DNA of 64,000 nucleotides from Spinacia oleracea (GCF_020520425.1 NC_079488.1:21330247-21394246); one strand, 5' to 3'; shown: positions 35,201 to 45,349, counted from the stretch's first letter. A program made the numbers and translations. Notes: a model not told the origin generated them from the letters alone.

Positions 35201-38052
35201 TGGTTGACTCCACCAGCGGCCATGCACTGCTCAGCTTCATGGATGCCTTTTCAGGCTACCACCAAGTATTCATGCACCCCGATGACAGAGCAAAGACAGC
35301 GTTCATCACAAGCGCAGGAGTGTTCAACTACAAAATGATGCCTTTCGGCTTGAAAAATGCCGGAGCCACCTACCAGAGGCTAGTTGATCACGTCTTCGCC
35401 GACCAGAAAGGGAGGAATGTGGAGGTCTATGTGGATGACTCCATCGTAAAAAGCATCAAGGAGGAAGACCACGTCAAAGACTTGGCAGAGACCTTCGGAA
35501 ATCTGAGGAAATACAGCATGAAGCTGAACCCAAAAAAATGCGTCTTCGGGGTGAAGTCAGGGAAATTCCTCGGATTCATGGTGAGCGAAAGAGGAATTGA
35601 TGCGAACCCGGACAAAGTCCAAGCGGCATTGGATTTACCCGAGCCGAAGACCAAGAGAGATGTGCAGAGGCTAACCGGCAGGTTAGCCGCACTAACAAGG
35701 TTCATATCAAAAGCCTCCGACAAGGGAGCCCCCTTCTTCAAAGCACTGAAACCAAAGAACCTCCCCGGAGGAGAAGCAGAACCAGTCAAGAAAAAGGGGG
35801 TCCCGAGGAAAGTGGATCCCGAACTGATATGGGAACAGGAGCAAAAAGAAGCTTTTCAGCAACTCAGAGCCCACCTAGCTCAACTGCCGACACTGGCCAG
35901 ACCAAAGGAGGGGGAAACCCTGTACCTATATGTCGCAGTTAGCCCTGGAACCGTCAGCGCAGTGCTTCTTCGGGAAGAAGAAAAGAAGCAACGGCCAATC
36001 TACTTCACCAGCCGAACACTTACAGGGGCCGAAACCCGGTACCCACTCATCGAGAAAGTCGCATATGCAGTAGTGGTAGCTGCACGAAAACTGAGGCCAT
36101 ACTTCGACTCCCACCAGATCACAGTGCTAACTGACCAACCGCTCGAAAAAGTACTCGACAAAATAGAGAGGTCAGGAAGATTGGCTGCCTGGGCCTTCGA
36201 ACTATCAGAGTTCGGCATCAAATATCAGCCGAGGACAGCAATCAAAGCACAAGCATTGGCAGACTTCTTGGCCGAGTGCTCATACCAGGAAATGCTGAAT
36301 GATACGAAAAGCACTTGGGAGGTCTTCACTGACGGATCTTCCACAATAAACGGCTCAGGAGCAGGAGTTGTACTAATCCCCCCGACGGGGAAAAGCATAG
36401 AGTATGCATTGAAGTTCGGCTTCAAAGCAACTAACAACGAGGCCGAATATGAGGCCGCAATCGCAGGGATAGAGCTTTGTTTATCCCTGGAGGCCGAGCA
36501 TGTTTGCCTCAAAACTGATTCCCAGCTTGTAGCCAACCAGATCCGAGGGGAGTATGAGGCCAAATGGCCCAGCATGACAGCTTACTTAGCAAAAATCAAG
36601 TCCTTAACGTCAAAGTTAAGATCCTTTGAAGTCATTCTCATTCCCCGAGGACAAAACACGCAAGCAGATGCACTGTCAAAACTCGCAAGCTCAACACTCA
36701 TCGACCTAAACAGGTCGGTCCACGTGGAAGTTCACCAAGAGAGAAGCATTGACTTGCTACCCACCACAGTATGCAGCTTACGTACCGAACCCAGCTGGAT
36801 GGACGCAGTAGTTGCATACAAAGAAAGGGGAGAACTTCCCGAGGATAGGCTGCAGGCAAGAAAACTGAAAAGATTCAACAAGTGGTTCATCATCAGCGCC
36901 GAAGGAGAGCTCATGAGGAAATCATTCTCCGCTCCGCTGCTAAAATGTGTGGGTCCAACAGACGCTGACTACATCTTAAGGGAAATCCACCTCGGGATAT
37001 GCGGAAACCACATCGGAGGCAGGACATTGGCACATAAAGCCCTTCGGGCTGGGTACTGGTGGCCCACTATGGTTTCCGAGGCAAAGCAGATGGCAAGGAA
37101 ATGCGAGAAATGCCAAAAGTTCGCACCAGCCATCCATCAACCAGCTCAAACCCTACAATCAACACTGTATCCATTACCATTCGCACAGTGGGGGTTAGAC
37201 ATCATTGGTCCCTTCCCCTCAGCGACGAACCAGAAGAAGTGGTTGATTGTAGGAGTCGACTATTTTAGCAAATGGATCGAAGCCGAAGCTGTCTCCTCCA
37301 TCACCGAACCTCAGGTCCGCAAGTTCATATGGCAGAACATCATCACAAGGTTCGGTATACCAAGACTGATGGTCTTCGACCACGGGAAACAGTTCGACAA
37401 CACCCCGTTGCAAAAGTGGTGCAAACAGTTCGGCATACACCTAGCGTACTCGGCAGTCTGTCACCCACAAAGCAACGGGCAAGCCGAAGCTGCTAACAAA
37501 CTCATCCTCAATGCACTCAAGAAAAGAGTCGAGGATGACAAAAACAAATGGTTAGAAGAGCTACCCGGAACGCTATGGTCCCTTCGGACCACTGAGAAAG
37601 AAGCTACCGGGCAAACACCGTTCCACCTTGTATACGGATCCGAAGCTGTAATTCCTGTGGAAATCGGAACAGAAAGCCTGAGGATCCAGGCATACAACAG
37701 GTATGATGGGCTCCAAGGAGAAAGCAACAACCAACTTCTATCCGAAGCTCTCGATCTACTGGACGAAGCTCGGAACGATGCAAGGACACTCAACGCAGCC
37801 TATTTGCAGAGGGTCAACAAGCATTACAACCGAAGAGTCAACGCCAGACCCCTAAAAGTCGGTGATCTAGTACTCAGAAACGCCGCCTCGGTTCAGAAAG
37901 GACGGATCCATGGCAAACTCTCAGCCACTTGGGAAGGACCATACATCATCCATTCCGAAAAAAGGCCAGGCACGTTTATGCTGAAACAGTTAGATGGAAC
38001 AATTTTGAAGAACCATTGGAATACCGATGTTCTCAAGAAATATTTTGTATGA
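32299..38052 (+). CDS. Tat-lineage gag-pol polyprotein
   Basis: A 1917-residue frame. ATG 32299 is the first ATG downstream of the LTR TATA position; the frame is open further upstream through the PBS into the LTR but has no ATG there. Approximate domains are gag (residues 250-400), a C-x2-H-x4-H-x4-C knuckle (about 508-523), protease with VDGGSAV (near 649), RT with YVDD (1044-1047) and the RT-linked RNase H (1200-1320). A second plant-type RNase H (1340-1465; TDGSS, NNEAEYEA, KTDSQL, ADALSK) follows, then an integrase with H-H-C-C finger and D-D-E (near 1633, FDHG, QAEAANK). The second integrase motif is DHG instead of the usual DNG. No stops or frameshifts occur, so it is probably functional. 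Confidence 0.95.
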   Translation: MVNDVVNNNDDDMMVRSDSESDQEGHPQSMARSQPSRATTATNAGPPIPTREELTAAMTIMQNFLFNEKQQGLANDRREERRTRRRLNEPPSAEVSRPERELLPLTGTHLTSRWMESTWDTQKRAQQQPDWFARPSPTPTALQSESTTRNTRVRSSVLSRLRPSVHSRLRPSIHTRLGVGEPSRSGERPEVSSRERRRDRRHDRTPSPHRTPERSNHRTSANEGIRARLGKRIMTPTSSPFSDELIMEEIPKVRLPAHLTYSGITDPRDHVISYEQQMFLSPYSEACWCKYFPTTLTGVAGEWFRSLPKGSIKSWKKLKKRFCTQFVSNNRPERTTAELTSIQQERDESLREFMARFMKESTNIPNLQPDVAIFALKHALQEGKFRDELSMKNPSRIADVLQMADAFIRTEEFNKAAARLKGSSDPRDTKNTQSKPEGSSRKGKEKVGAREMSPKKDGRRGELQPKYTNYTPLALPRKEIFSLNRNDEKWKLPGKLKSNPARRNKNKWCEFHDDFGHHTEECNSLKDNIEDLVRRGYLKQYLLDRREEKEKAASGKQHEQPQKRIYEATGHKKNDILVVFGGQKSGQASKKHLRALSHRVNFSAVGDNQPHPPNMTFTADDCFGVQYKHDDPLVISMDLNNHNVHRVLVDGGSAVNIIFRNCFEQLILEEPEEALTKVSYPLIGFNGSAAIPRGKITLPVTVGEGQAAKTLRDEFLVMDCDSVYNVIMGRTMIHKMQAVPSTYHQLMIYVSDAGFAERIRGDQEVARRTCHTAVRKPKLGDDPEEEKGATGEESEAKRRRASTSSLSPAEVDARPETLSPEPDQEMEDIFLEEDSDRSVRIGKGLSSGLRIDLIRLLRDHKDIFAWSAADMPGINPKLICHKLDVNAEARPVKQKKRNYSSEKNKAIAEEVKKLQEAGFIEPCMYPKWLANVVMVKKANGSWRMCVDFTDLNRACPKDCYPLPRIDQLVDSTSGHALLSFMDAFSGYHQVFMHPDDRAKTAFITSAGVFNYKMMPFGLKNAGATYQRLVDHVFADQKGRNVEVYVDDSIVKSIKEEDHVKDLAETFGNLRKYSMKLNPKKCVFGVKSGKFLGFMVSERGIDANPDKVQAALDLPEPKTKRDVQRLTGRLAALTRFISKASDKGAPFFKALKPKNLPGGEAEPVKKKGVPRKVDPELIWEQEQKEAFQQLRAHLAQLPTLARPKEGETLYLYVAVSPGTVSAVLLREEEKKQRPIYFTSRTLTGAETRYPLIEKVAYAVVVAARKLRPYFDSHQITVLTDQPLEKVLDKIERSGRLAAWAFELSEFGIKYQPRTAIKAQALADFLAECSYQEMLNDTKSTWEVFTDGSSTINGSGAGVVLIPPTGKSIEYALKFGFKATNNEAEYEAAIAGIELCLSLEAEHVCLKTDSQLVANQIRGEYEAKWPSMTAYLAKIKSLTSKLRSFEVILIPRGQNTQADALSKLASSTLIDLNRSVHVEVHQERSIDLLPTTVCSLRTEPSWMDAVVAYKERGELPEDRLQARKLKRFNKWFIISAEGELMRKSFSAPLLKCVGPTDADYILREIHLGICGNHIGGRTLAHKALRAGYWWPTMVSEAKQMARKCEKCQKFAPAIHQPAQTLQSTLYPLPFAQWGLDIIGPFPSATNQKKWLIVGVDYFSKWIEAEAVSSITEPQVRKFIWQNIITRFGIPRLMVFDHGKQFDNTPLQKWCKQFGIHLAYSAVCHPQSNGQAEAANKLILNALKKRVEDDKNKWLEELPGTLWSLRTTEKEATGQTPFHLVYGSEAVIPVEIGTESLRIQAYNRYDGLQGESNNQLLSEALDLLDEARNDARTLNAAYLQRVNKHYNRRVNARPLKVGDLVLRNAASVQKGRIHGKLSATWEGPYIIHSEKRPGTFMLKQLDGTILKNHWNTDVLKKYFV

Positions 38053-38433
38053 TCTCTGTCTGTAAACCAAGTAAGTTGTTTAATGAGAAGAGGAAAGCCA
38101 TTGGCACCATGAGTTTCATTAAACTTATCTCTATATTTATTGTCCCTTTATATATACATGCAGCCTCGGATCTGATCAATCCGAGACTAAAAACAGGATT
38201 GACTTTGCCCATTCCTTGATAAAATGCAAGAAATGACCAAATCATACACTTCAGGGAATCGTCCAGAATCCTCGGATTCGCGGTACCCTAATAAAATTTG
38301 TTCGCAACAAACAGTCGCTCGAATCAAGTTATAAAACTCCGGCTCAGATCCACGGATCGCCGAAGGCATAACTAAGAGGCAGACTAGCGATCTCTTGCCC
38401 AGGTTTCCGAACCACAAGAGATCGGAAGAACAA

Positions 38434-38770
38434 TCCAAACCTCTGAGCAGATCGACGGATTTGAAGAGTCTGGAAACTAAAGAGTCTCTTAGCAGATCTA
38501 CGGATTTGAAGAACTCGCAAAACTAAAGAGTCTCTTAGCAGATCTACGGATTTGAAGAACTCGCAAAACTAAAGAGTCTCTTAGCAGATCTACGGATTTG
38601 AAGAACTCGCAAAACTAAAGAGTCTCTTAGCAGATCTACGGATTTGAAGAACTCACAAAATCAAAGAGTCTCTTAGCAGATCTACGGATTTGAAGAACTC
38701 GCAAAAGTTAAAAAGTCTCTTAACAGATCTACGGATTTAAAGAGCTCGCAAGATCAAAAGGTTTTTAGCA
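38434..38770 (+). repeat. 46-bp tandem array between gag-pol and the antisense gene
   Basis: AGAGTCTCTTAGCAGATCTA plus CGGATTTGAAGAACTCGCAA plus AACTAA repeats about six times with growing divergence to the right (starts 38481, 38527, 38573, 38619, 38665). It lies between the 3' ends of two convergent genes. Tandem arrays here are a known habit of Tat elements. Confidence 0.9.
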
Positions 38771-38870
38771 AGTCTACAGAAAGAGGAGCTCGAGAAATCT
38801 ACGGATTTAAAGACCTAAAATTGCGAAAGAACAAGTTGAAAAGAAGCAGCCAAGTAACAAACATTCATTT

Positions 38871-38876
38871 TTTATT
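38871..38876 (-). terminator. Poly(A) signal of the antisense gene
   Basis: AATAAA on the minus strand, about 230 bp after the antisense stop codon and before the tandem array. Assignment is by position. Confidence 0.5.
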
Positions 38877-39106
38877 CAATATTTGGGGGGAGTACAAATA
38901 CATTGAAAACCTCAAAAATTGAAAACAAAATGAAACAGTTAAAATCGGCAGCCATCAACAGACAATACCGGCCTACCGAAGTACTAAAGAAAACAAAAAG
39001 AAATGAGTACAACGCAGCGCCGAGGCAAAAGGGGGAAAGGCAAGCACATGTTCGGAAGTCCTCAACTGGAACCGACCGACTCTGAAGAAGACAACTGCCC
39101 GAATCC

Positions 39107-42100
39107 CTAACTCTTGGGAGTCTCAGGAGCATCCCCCAGAGGAGCATCCTTCGAAGAACCCCCAGCAGTAGTATCACCTTCGGAAGCCGCCTTCTGGGCC
39201 CGAGCCTCTGCAAGAGCAGCTTGGCGTTCAGCTTCAGCTTCGTCTCGATCGGCCTGGCACTCCACCAAGTGATCCTGGGACCTCATCCAGAGCGGAACCT
39301 TCTCATTCCAAGGGAAATGAGGCATATTCTTCGCGAACATCCGCCGAGCACCCAGGATGCCATTCCAGTATTGCTCCCTACACTGATCAGCAGTGTAGAG
39401 GTCAACTCTCTCTTGCTCCAACTTCCGAATGGCAGCATCCTTCTCTCGGATCTTCAGCTGGAGAACGGGCACCTTGTCAGCTTGATTCTGAACAATCTCC
39501 CGGTGCTTGATAAACTGCTGAAGCCTCGCCTCCGCTTCCTGGCTCTGCTTAATGGCCGCCTCAAATTTAGACGTCATCTCCTTGAGAAGACTGTCTTTTT
39601 CTTCAAGTTCGCTCGCAAACTTGGCAGCCATTTCTCTCCTCTCCCTGTCGAAGGAAGCTATCTTTTCAGCATCCTCTTCAACCTGGAAAGTGAGCTTCCC
39701 AACTTCGGCCCCGATCTGTTCCGCCGCTTCCCTAGCCTCACGACTGTACTGAAGGTACAGTTGCTTGATCTCCACCATCTCGGCCATGAGCTGCCCAGCC
39801 TTCTGGTCCAAGACAGGGATATCACGAGCATAAGCCTCCTGATACCTCCTCAGTTGCCTCTCCTCAACCGAGCTACACTCGGAAGCGAACGAGGACCAGA
39901 AAACAGCCTGGGAAAGAAGAAAAGACGAGAAAAGATGAGGAAAGAAGAAAACAACAAACCAAAAACGGAACTCAAAACAAAATTTCCAACACTTACCTCA
40001 TTCAGATAATATTGGGCCATCATAGCTGGGTTCCTCTCCTCAGCTCCAGGAACCCTCCACTGCGGGTTGGCCCGAAGAAGATTCTCCCGTGCAGCTTCGG
40101 GACCCACCAAAGATCCCACGTGAGCCATGGGGTTCTCCCCCAAAACCGGAGCTCTAGCATAGCGAGCCATCGCCTCCCTTACCTCCTCGGGGATCCGTTT
40201 CAGCGGAACATCCGAGCAAGGGTCAGCGTGGATCAGTCTATCCAGGGCCGAGGTCGAAGTAGAGCCCAAGGTCGAGTGGCGCCTCTTCCTCGTCAGACCC
40301 TGCTCGGGTTGCTCCTCCTCAGCAGAAGGGACCTCCTTCTCAGCTTCGGGAACCTCTATGTGAGCTTCGGTGAGATCCACCATCTCCTTATCTGGACTTT
40401 TCTCCCTTTCGAGAGAAACGTCAGCAAATTCTTCCTTCTGCTCGGCCACAATAGGGACATCCGAGCCAGGAACAAGGTCGGCTTCAATTGCCTCCATCAC
40501 CTTGGTTATATCCTGGATCTCGATCCCTAAAGCAGCAGACGGCTTCAGCGGAGAGGGGATGGTATCTTCCTCAGCCAACGGTTGGTCCACGGGAGGCGGT
40601 TCCGCAACCACCACACTCTTCAACTTCTGCCCTGGCAAGGGCATGAAGTGAAGGAGATTTTTGGGAGGAGGCATGACTTCCGAAACCGCTTCCTACAGGG
40701 CAAACGCTCAAAGGTCAGTTTCAGAAAAAGAGAGAACGGACCACAAAAAGCTCTAAGTCAGAACAAATACCTTCTCCGAAGACTGAGAAGCTTTCGCCTT
40801 CTTCGGATGCGCAGAAGGCCTCAAAAGAGTGCTGCCCTTCCTTTTGCGCTGATCCTAAACAGAGGAAACCAAGGGTCAATAAATGTAAAAGAAGACAAAG
40901 GAAGGAATAAAGAAAAATCGCGAAGTACCCGGTTCCTAGATAAAGAGATATCTATCCGAGCCGGAGATGAAACCGAAGGAACGGCACGCGGCACAGCGTC
41001 AGTCCCAGGACCCTAAAAAGATGGTCCAGGACCAAGACGTTAGCCGACGGCCAACCAGAAAGAAAGACAAACAAAAGACTTAGAGATATAGAAACACTCA
41101 CCGGATCCGAGGTTGTCCTCAAATCAGGGAGTACGACTTTCACTGGAACAGCTTCGGGAGAAGAGGCAGAATCCCACGGATCAGCTCGAACTTCAGATAT
41201 CCGAGCGACACCCGACGGAGACAGCACGTAATCCTTCAAGCGAGGATTACGAGGATTATCCTTCCCGAACTTGTAATCAGGGGCCGAGTCGTGAATGGTC
41301 TTCAGATCCAAAGAAATACCCAAGACCACAGGATCAACGCAGCTAAAGCCGTACTCTGCAGAAACAAAGCACAAAACAAAGTCAATAAAACGAGACAAAA
41401 AGGAGGAGGACAAACTTACTAAAGCACGGTCCCAGCCGAAAGACACCTACCCCTGTCAAAAATCCTGCTGAGACCGGCAACAGCAAGAATGTCCTCCCGC
41501 AAGATATAGTTGAGGTTCGGGAGCCAGTTGGACGGCAGTTTGTAGTTGTCCTCCCGAGCCAAAAACCACTGGAGGAGATCCACGTAGTGGTGATGGTTCC
41601 GATCCGGAGCAGCCACGCTTCGCATATCAGGATCAGGAGTCACAAACCACTTCGGAGGGCGGTAAAAATGTGGATGCTTCGGATCTGTCGGCACACGAAC
41701 GAACAACCACTCCGTCTTCCAATTATGATCAGAGCTGAGGTAAGGGTAGGCCGTAATGTAGTTCGGCTCCCCCTTCCTTCGGGATCTTTTGTTGATGATG
41801 GTCCACCAACCATACCCATCCCCCTTGGAAGCGTGGTTGAAAGACAGATCGTGCAGATCCCGAAACACGGCAACAGAACATGGAAAGTTAATAAAATCGC
41901 ACACCCATCTAAATCCGATGATGTGCCTCATAGATTTGGGGGTAAGCTGGGCCAAACTGATGTTGTACGACACCAGGAGCTCGGAAACGAAGGGATCCAA
42001 AGGAAAGCGGAGACCGTTCTCCAAATGATGAGTATACACAGAGATGAACCCCCTCGGCGGATGAGTCACCCGAGGACGCTCCTGGTCGGGAAGCTCGCAC

Positions 42101-42525
42101 CAGTACCCCAAGGCGTGCTGGATTCCGTATAACTCTTCGGCCCTCCGATGGTAATGCCCCAGCTTCGCCTCCACCAACCAGTCACCACTGACCGATTTTT
42201 CCAAGGGACCATCGATCTTAGTGGTCTCATGCAGAATCGGGGCATACTTGCCCTGCGGATCAGCTTCAGTCCAATGAACTGGAAACTCAGGGTAAGAGCG
42301 GCGCACACCCGAAGAGCCAGCTTTCTTACCAGAAGTTGCGCGTTCAAACACGCTAGACCCGCCAACAACATCATCTTTTGAAGCATCCCAACCAGTCGAA
42401 CGCCTCTCCACTGGCCTCTCCGAAGGCCGACCCCTCGAAGTTTTCGGTAACCTTCCCGAAGGCACGTTCTCCCTCTCACTAGAGGAGCCAACGACGAACT
42501 TGCTCTTGCCCCTATTCTTTGCCAT
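39107..42525 (-). CDS. Antisense six-exon gene of the Tat element (aORF, gypsy-type transposon protein)
   Basis: Exons on the minus strand: 42525-41451, 41355-41102, 41012-40929, 40854-40771, 40692-39997, 39907-39107. All five introns (74-95 nt) are GT-AG. Intron phases are 1,0,0,0,0 and the joined frame is 998 codons including the stop (997 aa). Exon 1 has a Ser/Arg-rich basic N-terminus, then a region with PPRGFISVYTHHLENGLRFP and LTPKSMRHIIGF that matches the plant 'putative gypsy type transposon' family (PF04195, named from memory). Exon 5 is acidic and Pro-rich. Exon 6 is a long heptad-rich coiled coil. Antisense extra ORFs are known in Tat elements and their role is unknown. A nuclear or capsid-associated role is only a guess. 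Confidence 0.85.
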
Positions 42526-42542
42526 GGCCGCGAATTCTCGGT

Positions 42543-42607
42543 CTAGGGTTGAGATTGAGGGGTAGAAGGAAAAACGAAGAAAAAAGGAGAATTCAGAAAC
42601 AAATTAC
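42543..42607 (-). other. Possible 5' UTR intron of the antisense gene
   Basis: On the minus strand AAAAAG/GTAATTTG opens and a pyrimidine-rich run ends in AACCCTAG/ACC, 17 bp before the ATG at 42525. It would be 65 nt, short but possible for a plant. Confidence 0.45.
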
Positions 42608-42779
42608 CTTTTTCCGAAGCGGAATTCGCCGATAAAACGAACAACACAAGTTCCCGAAGTCTAAAGTTGGCCGAATTTCGTAGATCTGAAGAAACAAATT
42701 GCACTGCGATCGCCGGAATTTAGAGAGAGAATGGGTTTGAAAGAAGGAGTAAAAAGTTCGAAAAGAGCAATGCACCCCG

Positions 42780-42788
42780 TATTTATAG
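42780..42788 (-). promoter_or_regulatory. Antisense promoter TATA box
   Basis: CTATAAATA on the minus strand, about 255 bp upstream of the antisense ATG. It lies inside the element, separate from the LTR promoters, so the antisense gene appears to carry its own core promoter. Confidence 0.6.
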
Positions 42789-42948
42789 AAAAGAAAAGGG
42801 GCGCATCAACTTCCTCAACCCACGATCTCCACGACACAATACAACTCCCAACACTTGTCATCAATGCAAATCATCCCTTTTCAAAAAAGAGAGGGAACTT
42901 TCGGACTTCTGACAGCTGGAAACCCACCCATTTAATTCTAAATGGACC

Positions 42949-42965
42949 GGGTCTGGGGGGCATGT
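42949..42965 (+). other. Polypurine tract of the Tat element
   Basis: GGGTCTGGGGGGCATGT directly precedes the 3' LTR and would prime plus-strand synthesis. Confidence 0.75.
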
Positions 42966-43390
42966 TGTTTGGGCTCCCAATTGACTCTCAATTGGGCCAC
43001 TAAGTCCAAAGCCCAATGGCTCTAAACAACAACATCGAACCTACCAGTGGCTATTCAGCCATCCATTAAGGCCCAAGGCCCAATAGCAATAAATGACCTA
43101 TGGGCATTTATTATGCAAACACTATAAATAGGCCGCCAAGGCTCACACCTCAAGGTACGTCCAATTTACCGCCTTAAGACTACTCTTCTAGAGAACTTCT
43201 CTCTAGAATCCGAGCATCGTTCTTACTTAGGCATCGGAGGGGCTTTCCTCGGAAACACCCCCGAGGCTAGTGACTTTGCTCTTGTGCAGGTGAATTCGGA
43301 CTCCACTCATTCAAACAAGCAAGATCTTCAACACATACAAAAGGGCCTTCATTCGAAGCCCATTGTTTCCATCTTTACAACACCGGAACA
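42966..43390 (+). repeat. 3' LTR of the Tat element
   Basis: 425 bp, identical to the 5' LTR by eye except for A instead of G in the TATA box (TATAAATA at 43133-43140). Followed by the target duplication ACCGT. Confidence 0.95.
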
Positions 43391-43539
43391 ACCGTCATTA
43401 AAGTTCTCAAGTCTAAACTTATTTATTTGGTTTTCCGAAGGAATTGCCTACAACAATTGAAATGGTCATCTTATGCAACTTGTTTTGTTTGCAAAGATGT
43501 AAGCTCATGTTTGATGCTTCTAATGCATTTGTTATTATC

Positions 43540-45010
43540 AGTGGTTATATTTTTTGTTAGAACATATAGTTGAACTGGTAAGAACATGTAACTTAACCAA
43601 TTAGAACATATAGCTTCATAGGTTGGAACATATAAATTCAATTGTTAGAACATATAACTTATCTTGTTAGAACATGTTGGTTCACTAGTTAGAACATATA
43701 GTTTCGTTGGTTAGAACATGTAACATATGTTGTTTTTGATATAATATCCATATTATAAACATAACTAAATTTTGGTTGCGTTTGGTTTAAAGGAATTACC
43801 TTCTATGTTGATATTTGGTTATGGTTGTTAGCTGCTGTGATCTGTGCAATTGAGCTTTAGGTTTGGCTAGCAGTTAGTCCGAAAGTAAATTAAATCTCTC
43901 AAATAGTAAACAAAATCTCTCTAAAAGTAAACTAAATAACAATGAAACATCATCTCTCACTGTGTTAGAACATATAGCTTAACTGCTTAGAAAATGTAGC
44001 TTAAATGATTAGAACATATAGGAATAATGTACAATGGTAACAATCCAAAGAAAGGCGAGAGAAGCCATTAAGGAACATTAAGCCTATTGTATTTTTTCCA
44101 GTTTTCCTTTATGTTGTGTGTCTTTTGTAAGGGATTTGTAATTAAGGGGGGGGGGGGGGGGGAGTGAGTATGCAGGCATGTTGATTGTATTAGGTGAAAG
44201 TGGGAGAGTAGAGAACCTCTTGAACGTTCTCAAGCAATACATGTTTATAAGCTTTAAGCATTTATCAATACAAATTACAATCTTTCATTTAAATATGAGT
44301 TTGAATGAGTGAGTTTATTGCATGATGACAAAAAGAACCACCTGAACATTCCATTTGGATAACAAAACCAGGTTCATAAGACCATTATCCATTTATTGCT
44401 CATGTTAGTAACCAATTTGGGAAGAAAAATAAGTGTATCAGTGTAGATAAAGGTACAAAAATCTTGCAGGACAAGTGCAGTGGTCTGTTTTTCTGTATTC
44501 TAATGGGCTAGTTCCCAGATGAGTGTAATGGATGTTCAACAACGTAACAGAACATGTACTTTGTTAATGCAGAACATGTCCCTTAACTAGTTAGAACATA
44601 TTGCTCAACTTGTTAGAACATATAAGTTTAATTGTTAGAACATATACTTTAGTTGTTAAAACATGTAGGTTTAATTATTAGAACAATTAGATGAAATGCA
44701 TAGAACACATGGTATTGGTCCTTGGTACTTATATTAAATGAGTTCAGAATATAATTTTAATTACTGCAGAACAAAAGATAAGTAACTTAGAACATATATA
44801 CTTTGTTAATGCAGAACATGTTCCTTAACTAGTAGAACATATTGATCAACTTGTTAGAACATATAAATTTAATTGTTAGAACATTATATGCATTATTTAA
44901 GAATATTTCTGTTCTAAATTTCATAACAAGATGTTCTGAAACTAGAAGGATATGTTCCAATATTATTTTCTTGTATCTAATATGTTCATGAAGTTGCTTT
45001 GGGTCTGATT
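43540..45010 (+). repeat. AGAACATATA repeats, right arm
   Basis: Dozens of phrases of the form TTAGAACATATAGCTTAACTG recur at irregular 20-35-bp spacing, densest at 43560-43730, 43970-44020 and 44570-44930. No ORF is associated. Confidence 0.75.
44146..44162 (+). repeat. Poly(G)17 tract
   Basis: Seventeen consecutive G residues inside AT-rich DNA. It could form G-quadruplexes and is a likely sequencing or assembly weak point. Confidence 0.9.
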
Positions 45011-45280
45011 TTATGCCTATTTTTATGACAATTTTGGCCAGGTTAGCTATGTTGTGTTTTCATGTGCGACATTATGGGCTAGTATATTTGTTTCAAAGAT
45101 TGGTGTTGGTCTTAAGTTGTTGTATAGTTGCTGGTGTAGGCTATTTGTTTTGCAGGGAGGGTTGTTGCAGGTCAGTCTAGGGTGGGAAGTGGTTCTGCTC
45201 TGTTTGGTTGTTTCTATAAGCTTTGTGTGTGTGGTGCTGTTGTAAGTAATGGTCGTCAATGCTTGATGTTTTGGGACAAT

Positions 45281-45349
45281 GCCTATTAGCTCAATTCGTA
45301 GAGCTTTGTGCAGTTTCACAATGATGTAGGTTCAAATCCTACATAGGCA
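45281..45349 (+). tRNA. tRNA-like sequence (degenerate)
   Basis: GCCTAT pairs with ATAGGC. A D-arm (GCTC/GAGC) and a perfect T-arm with B box (GTAGG TTCAAAT CCTAC) are present in the right order over 69 nt. The anticodon arm is irregular (TTGTG-CAGTTT-CACAA, six-base loop) and the acceptor stem has six pairs, so no anticodon can be assigned. It looks like a decayed or captured tRNA gene, with organellar-type T-arm wording, not a working gene. Confidence 0.45.

Larger units (their letters stand above)
31804..43390 (+). mobile_element. Young, apparently complete Tat-lineage Gypsy element
   Basis: An 11,587-bp element with 425-bp LTRs and target duplication ACCGT (31799-31803 and 43391-43395). 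It has a PBS, intact gag-pol, an intergenic tandem array, an intact antisense gene, a polypurine tract and a 3' LTR. The LTRs differ at one base. The dual RNase H domain and antisense gene place it in the plant Tat group (Retand/Ogre relatives). It lies inside the large TA-targeted element. Confidence 0.95.

Noticed and set aside
41411..41420. GTAAGT as the exon 1 donor of the antisense gene
   Set aside because: It is a good donor by sequence but leaves two extra bases and shifts the frame at exon 2; the donor at 41450 keeps the frame.
39221..42132. Plus-strand frames of 144-262 codons opposite the antisense gene
   Set aside because: They are shadows of the minus-strand exons, cross intron borders and show no domain.
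45281..45349. Functional tRNA gene
   Set aside because: The anticodon loop has the wrong size and the acceptor stem is one pair short, so only a tRNA-like sequence is claimed.
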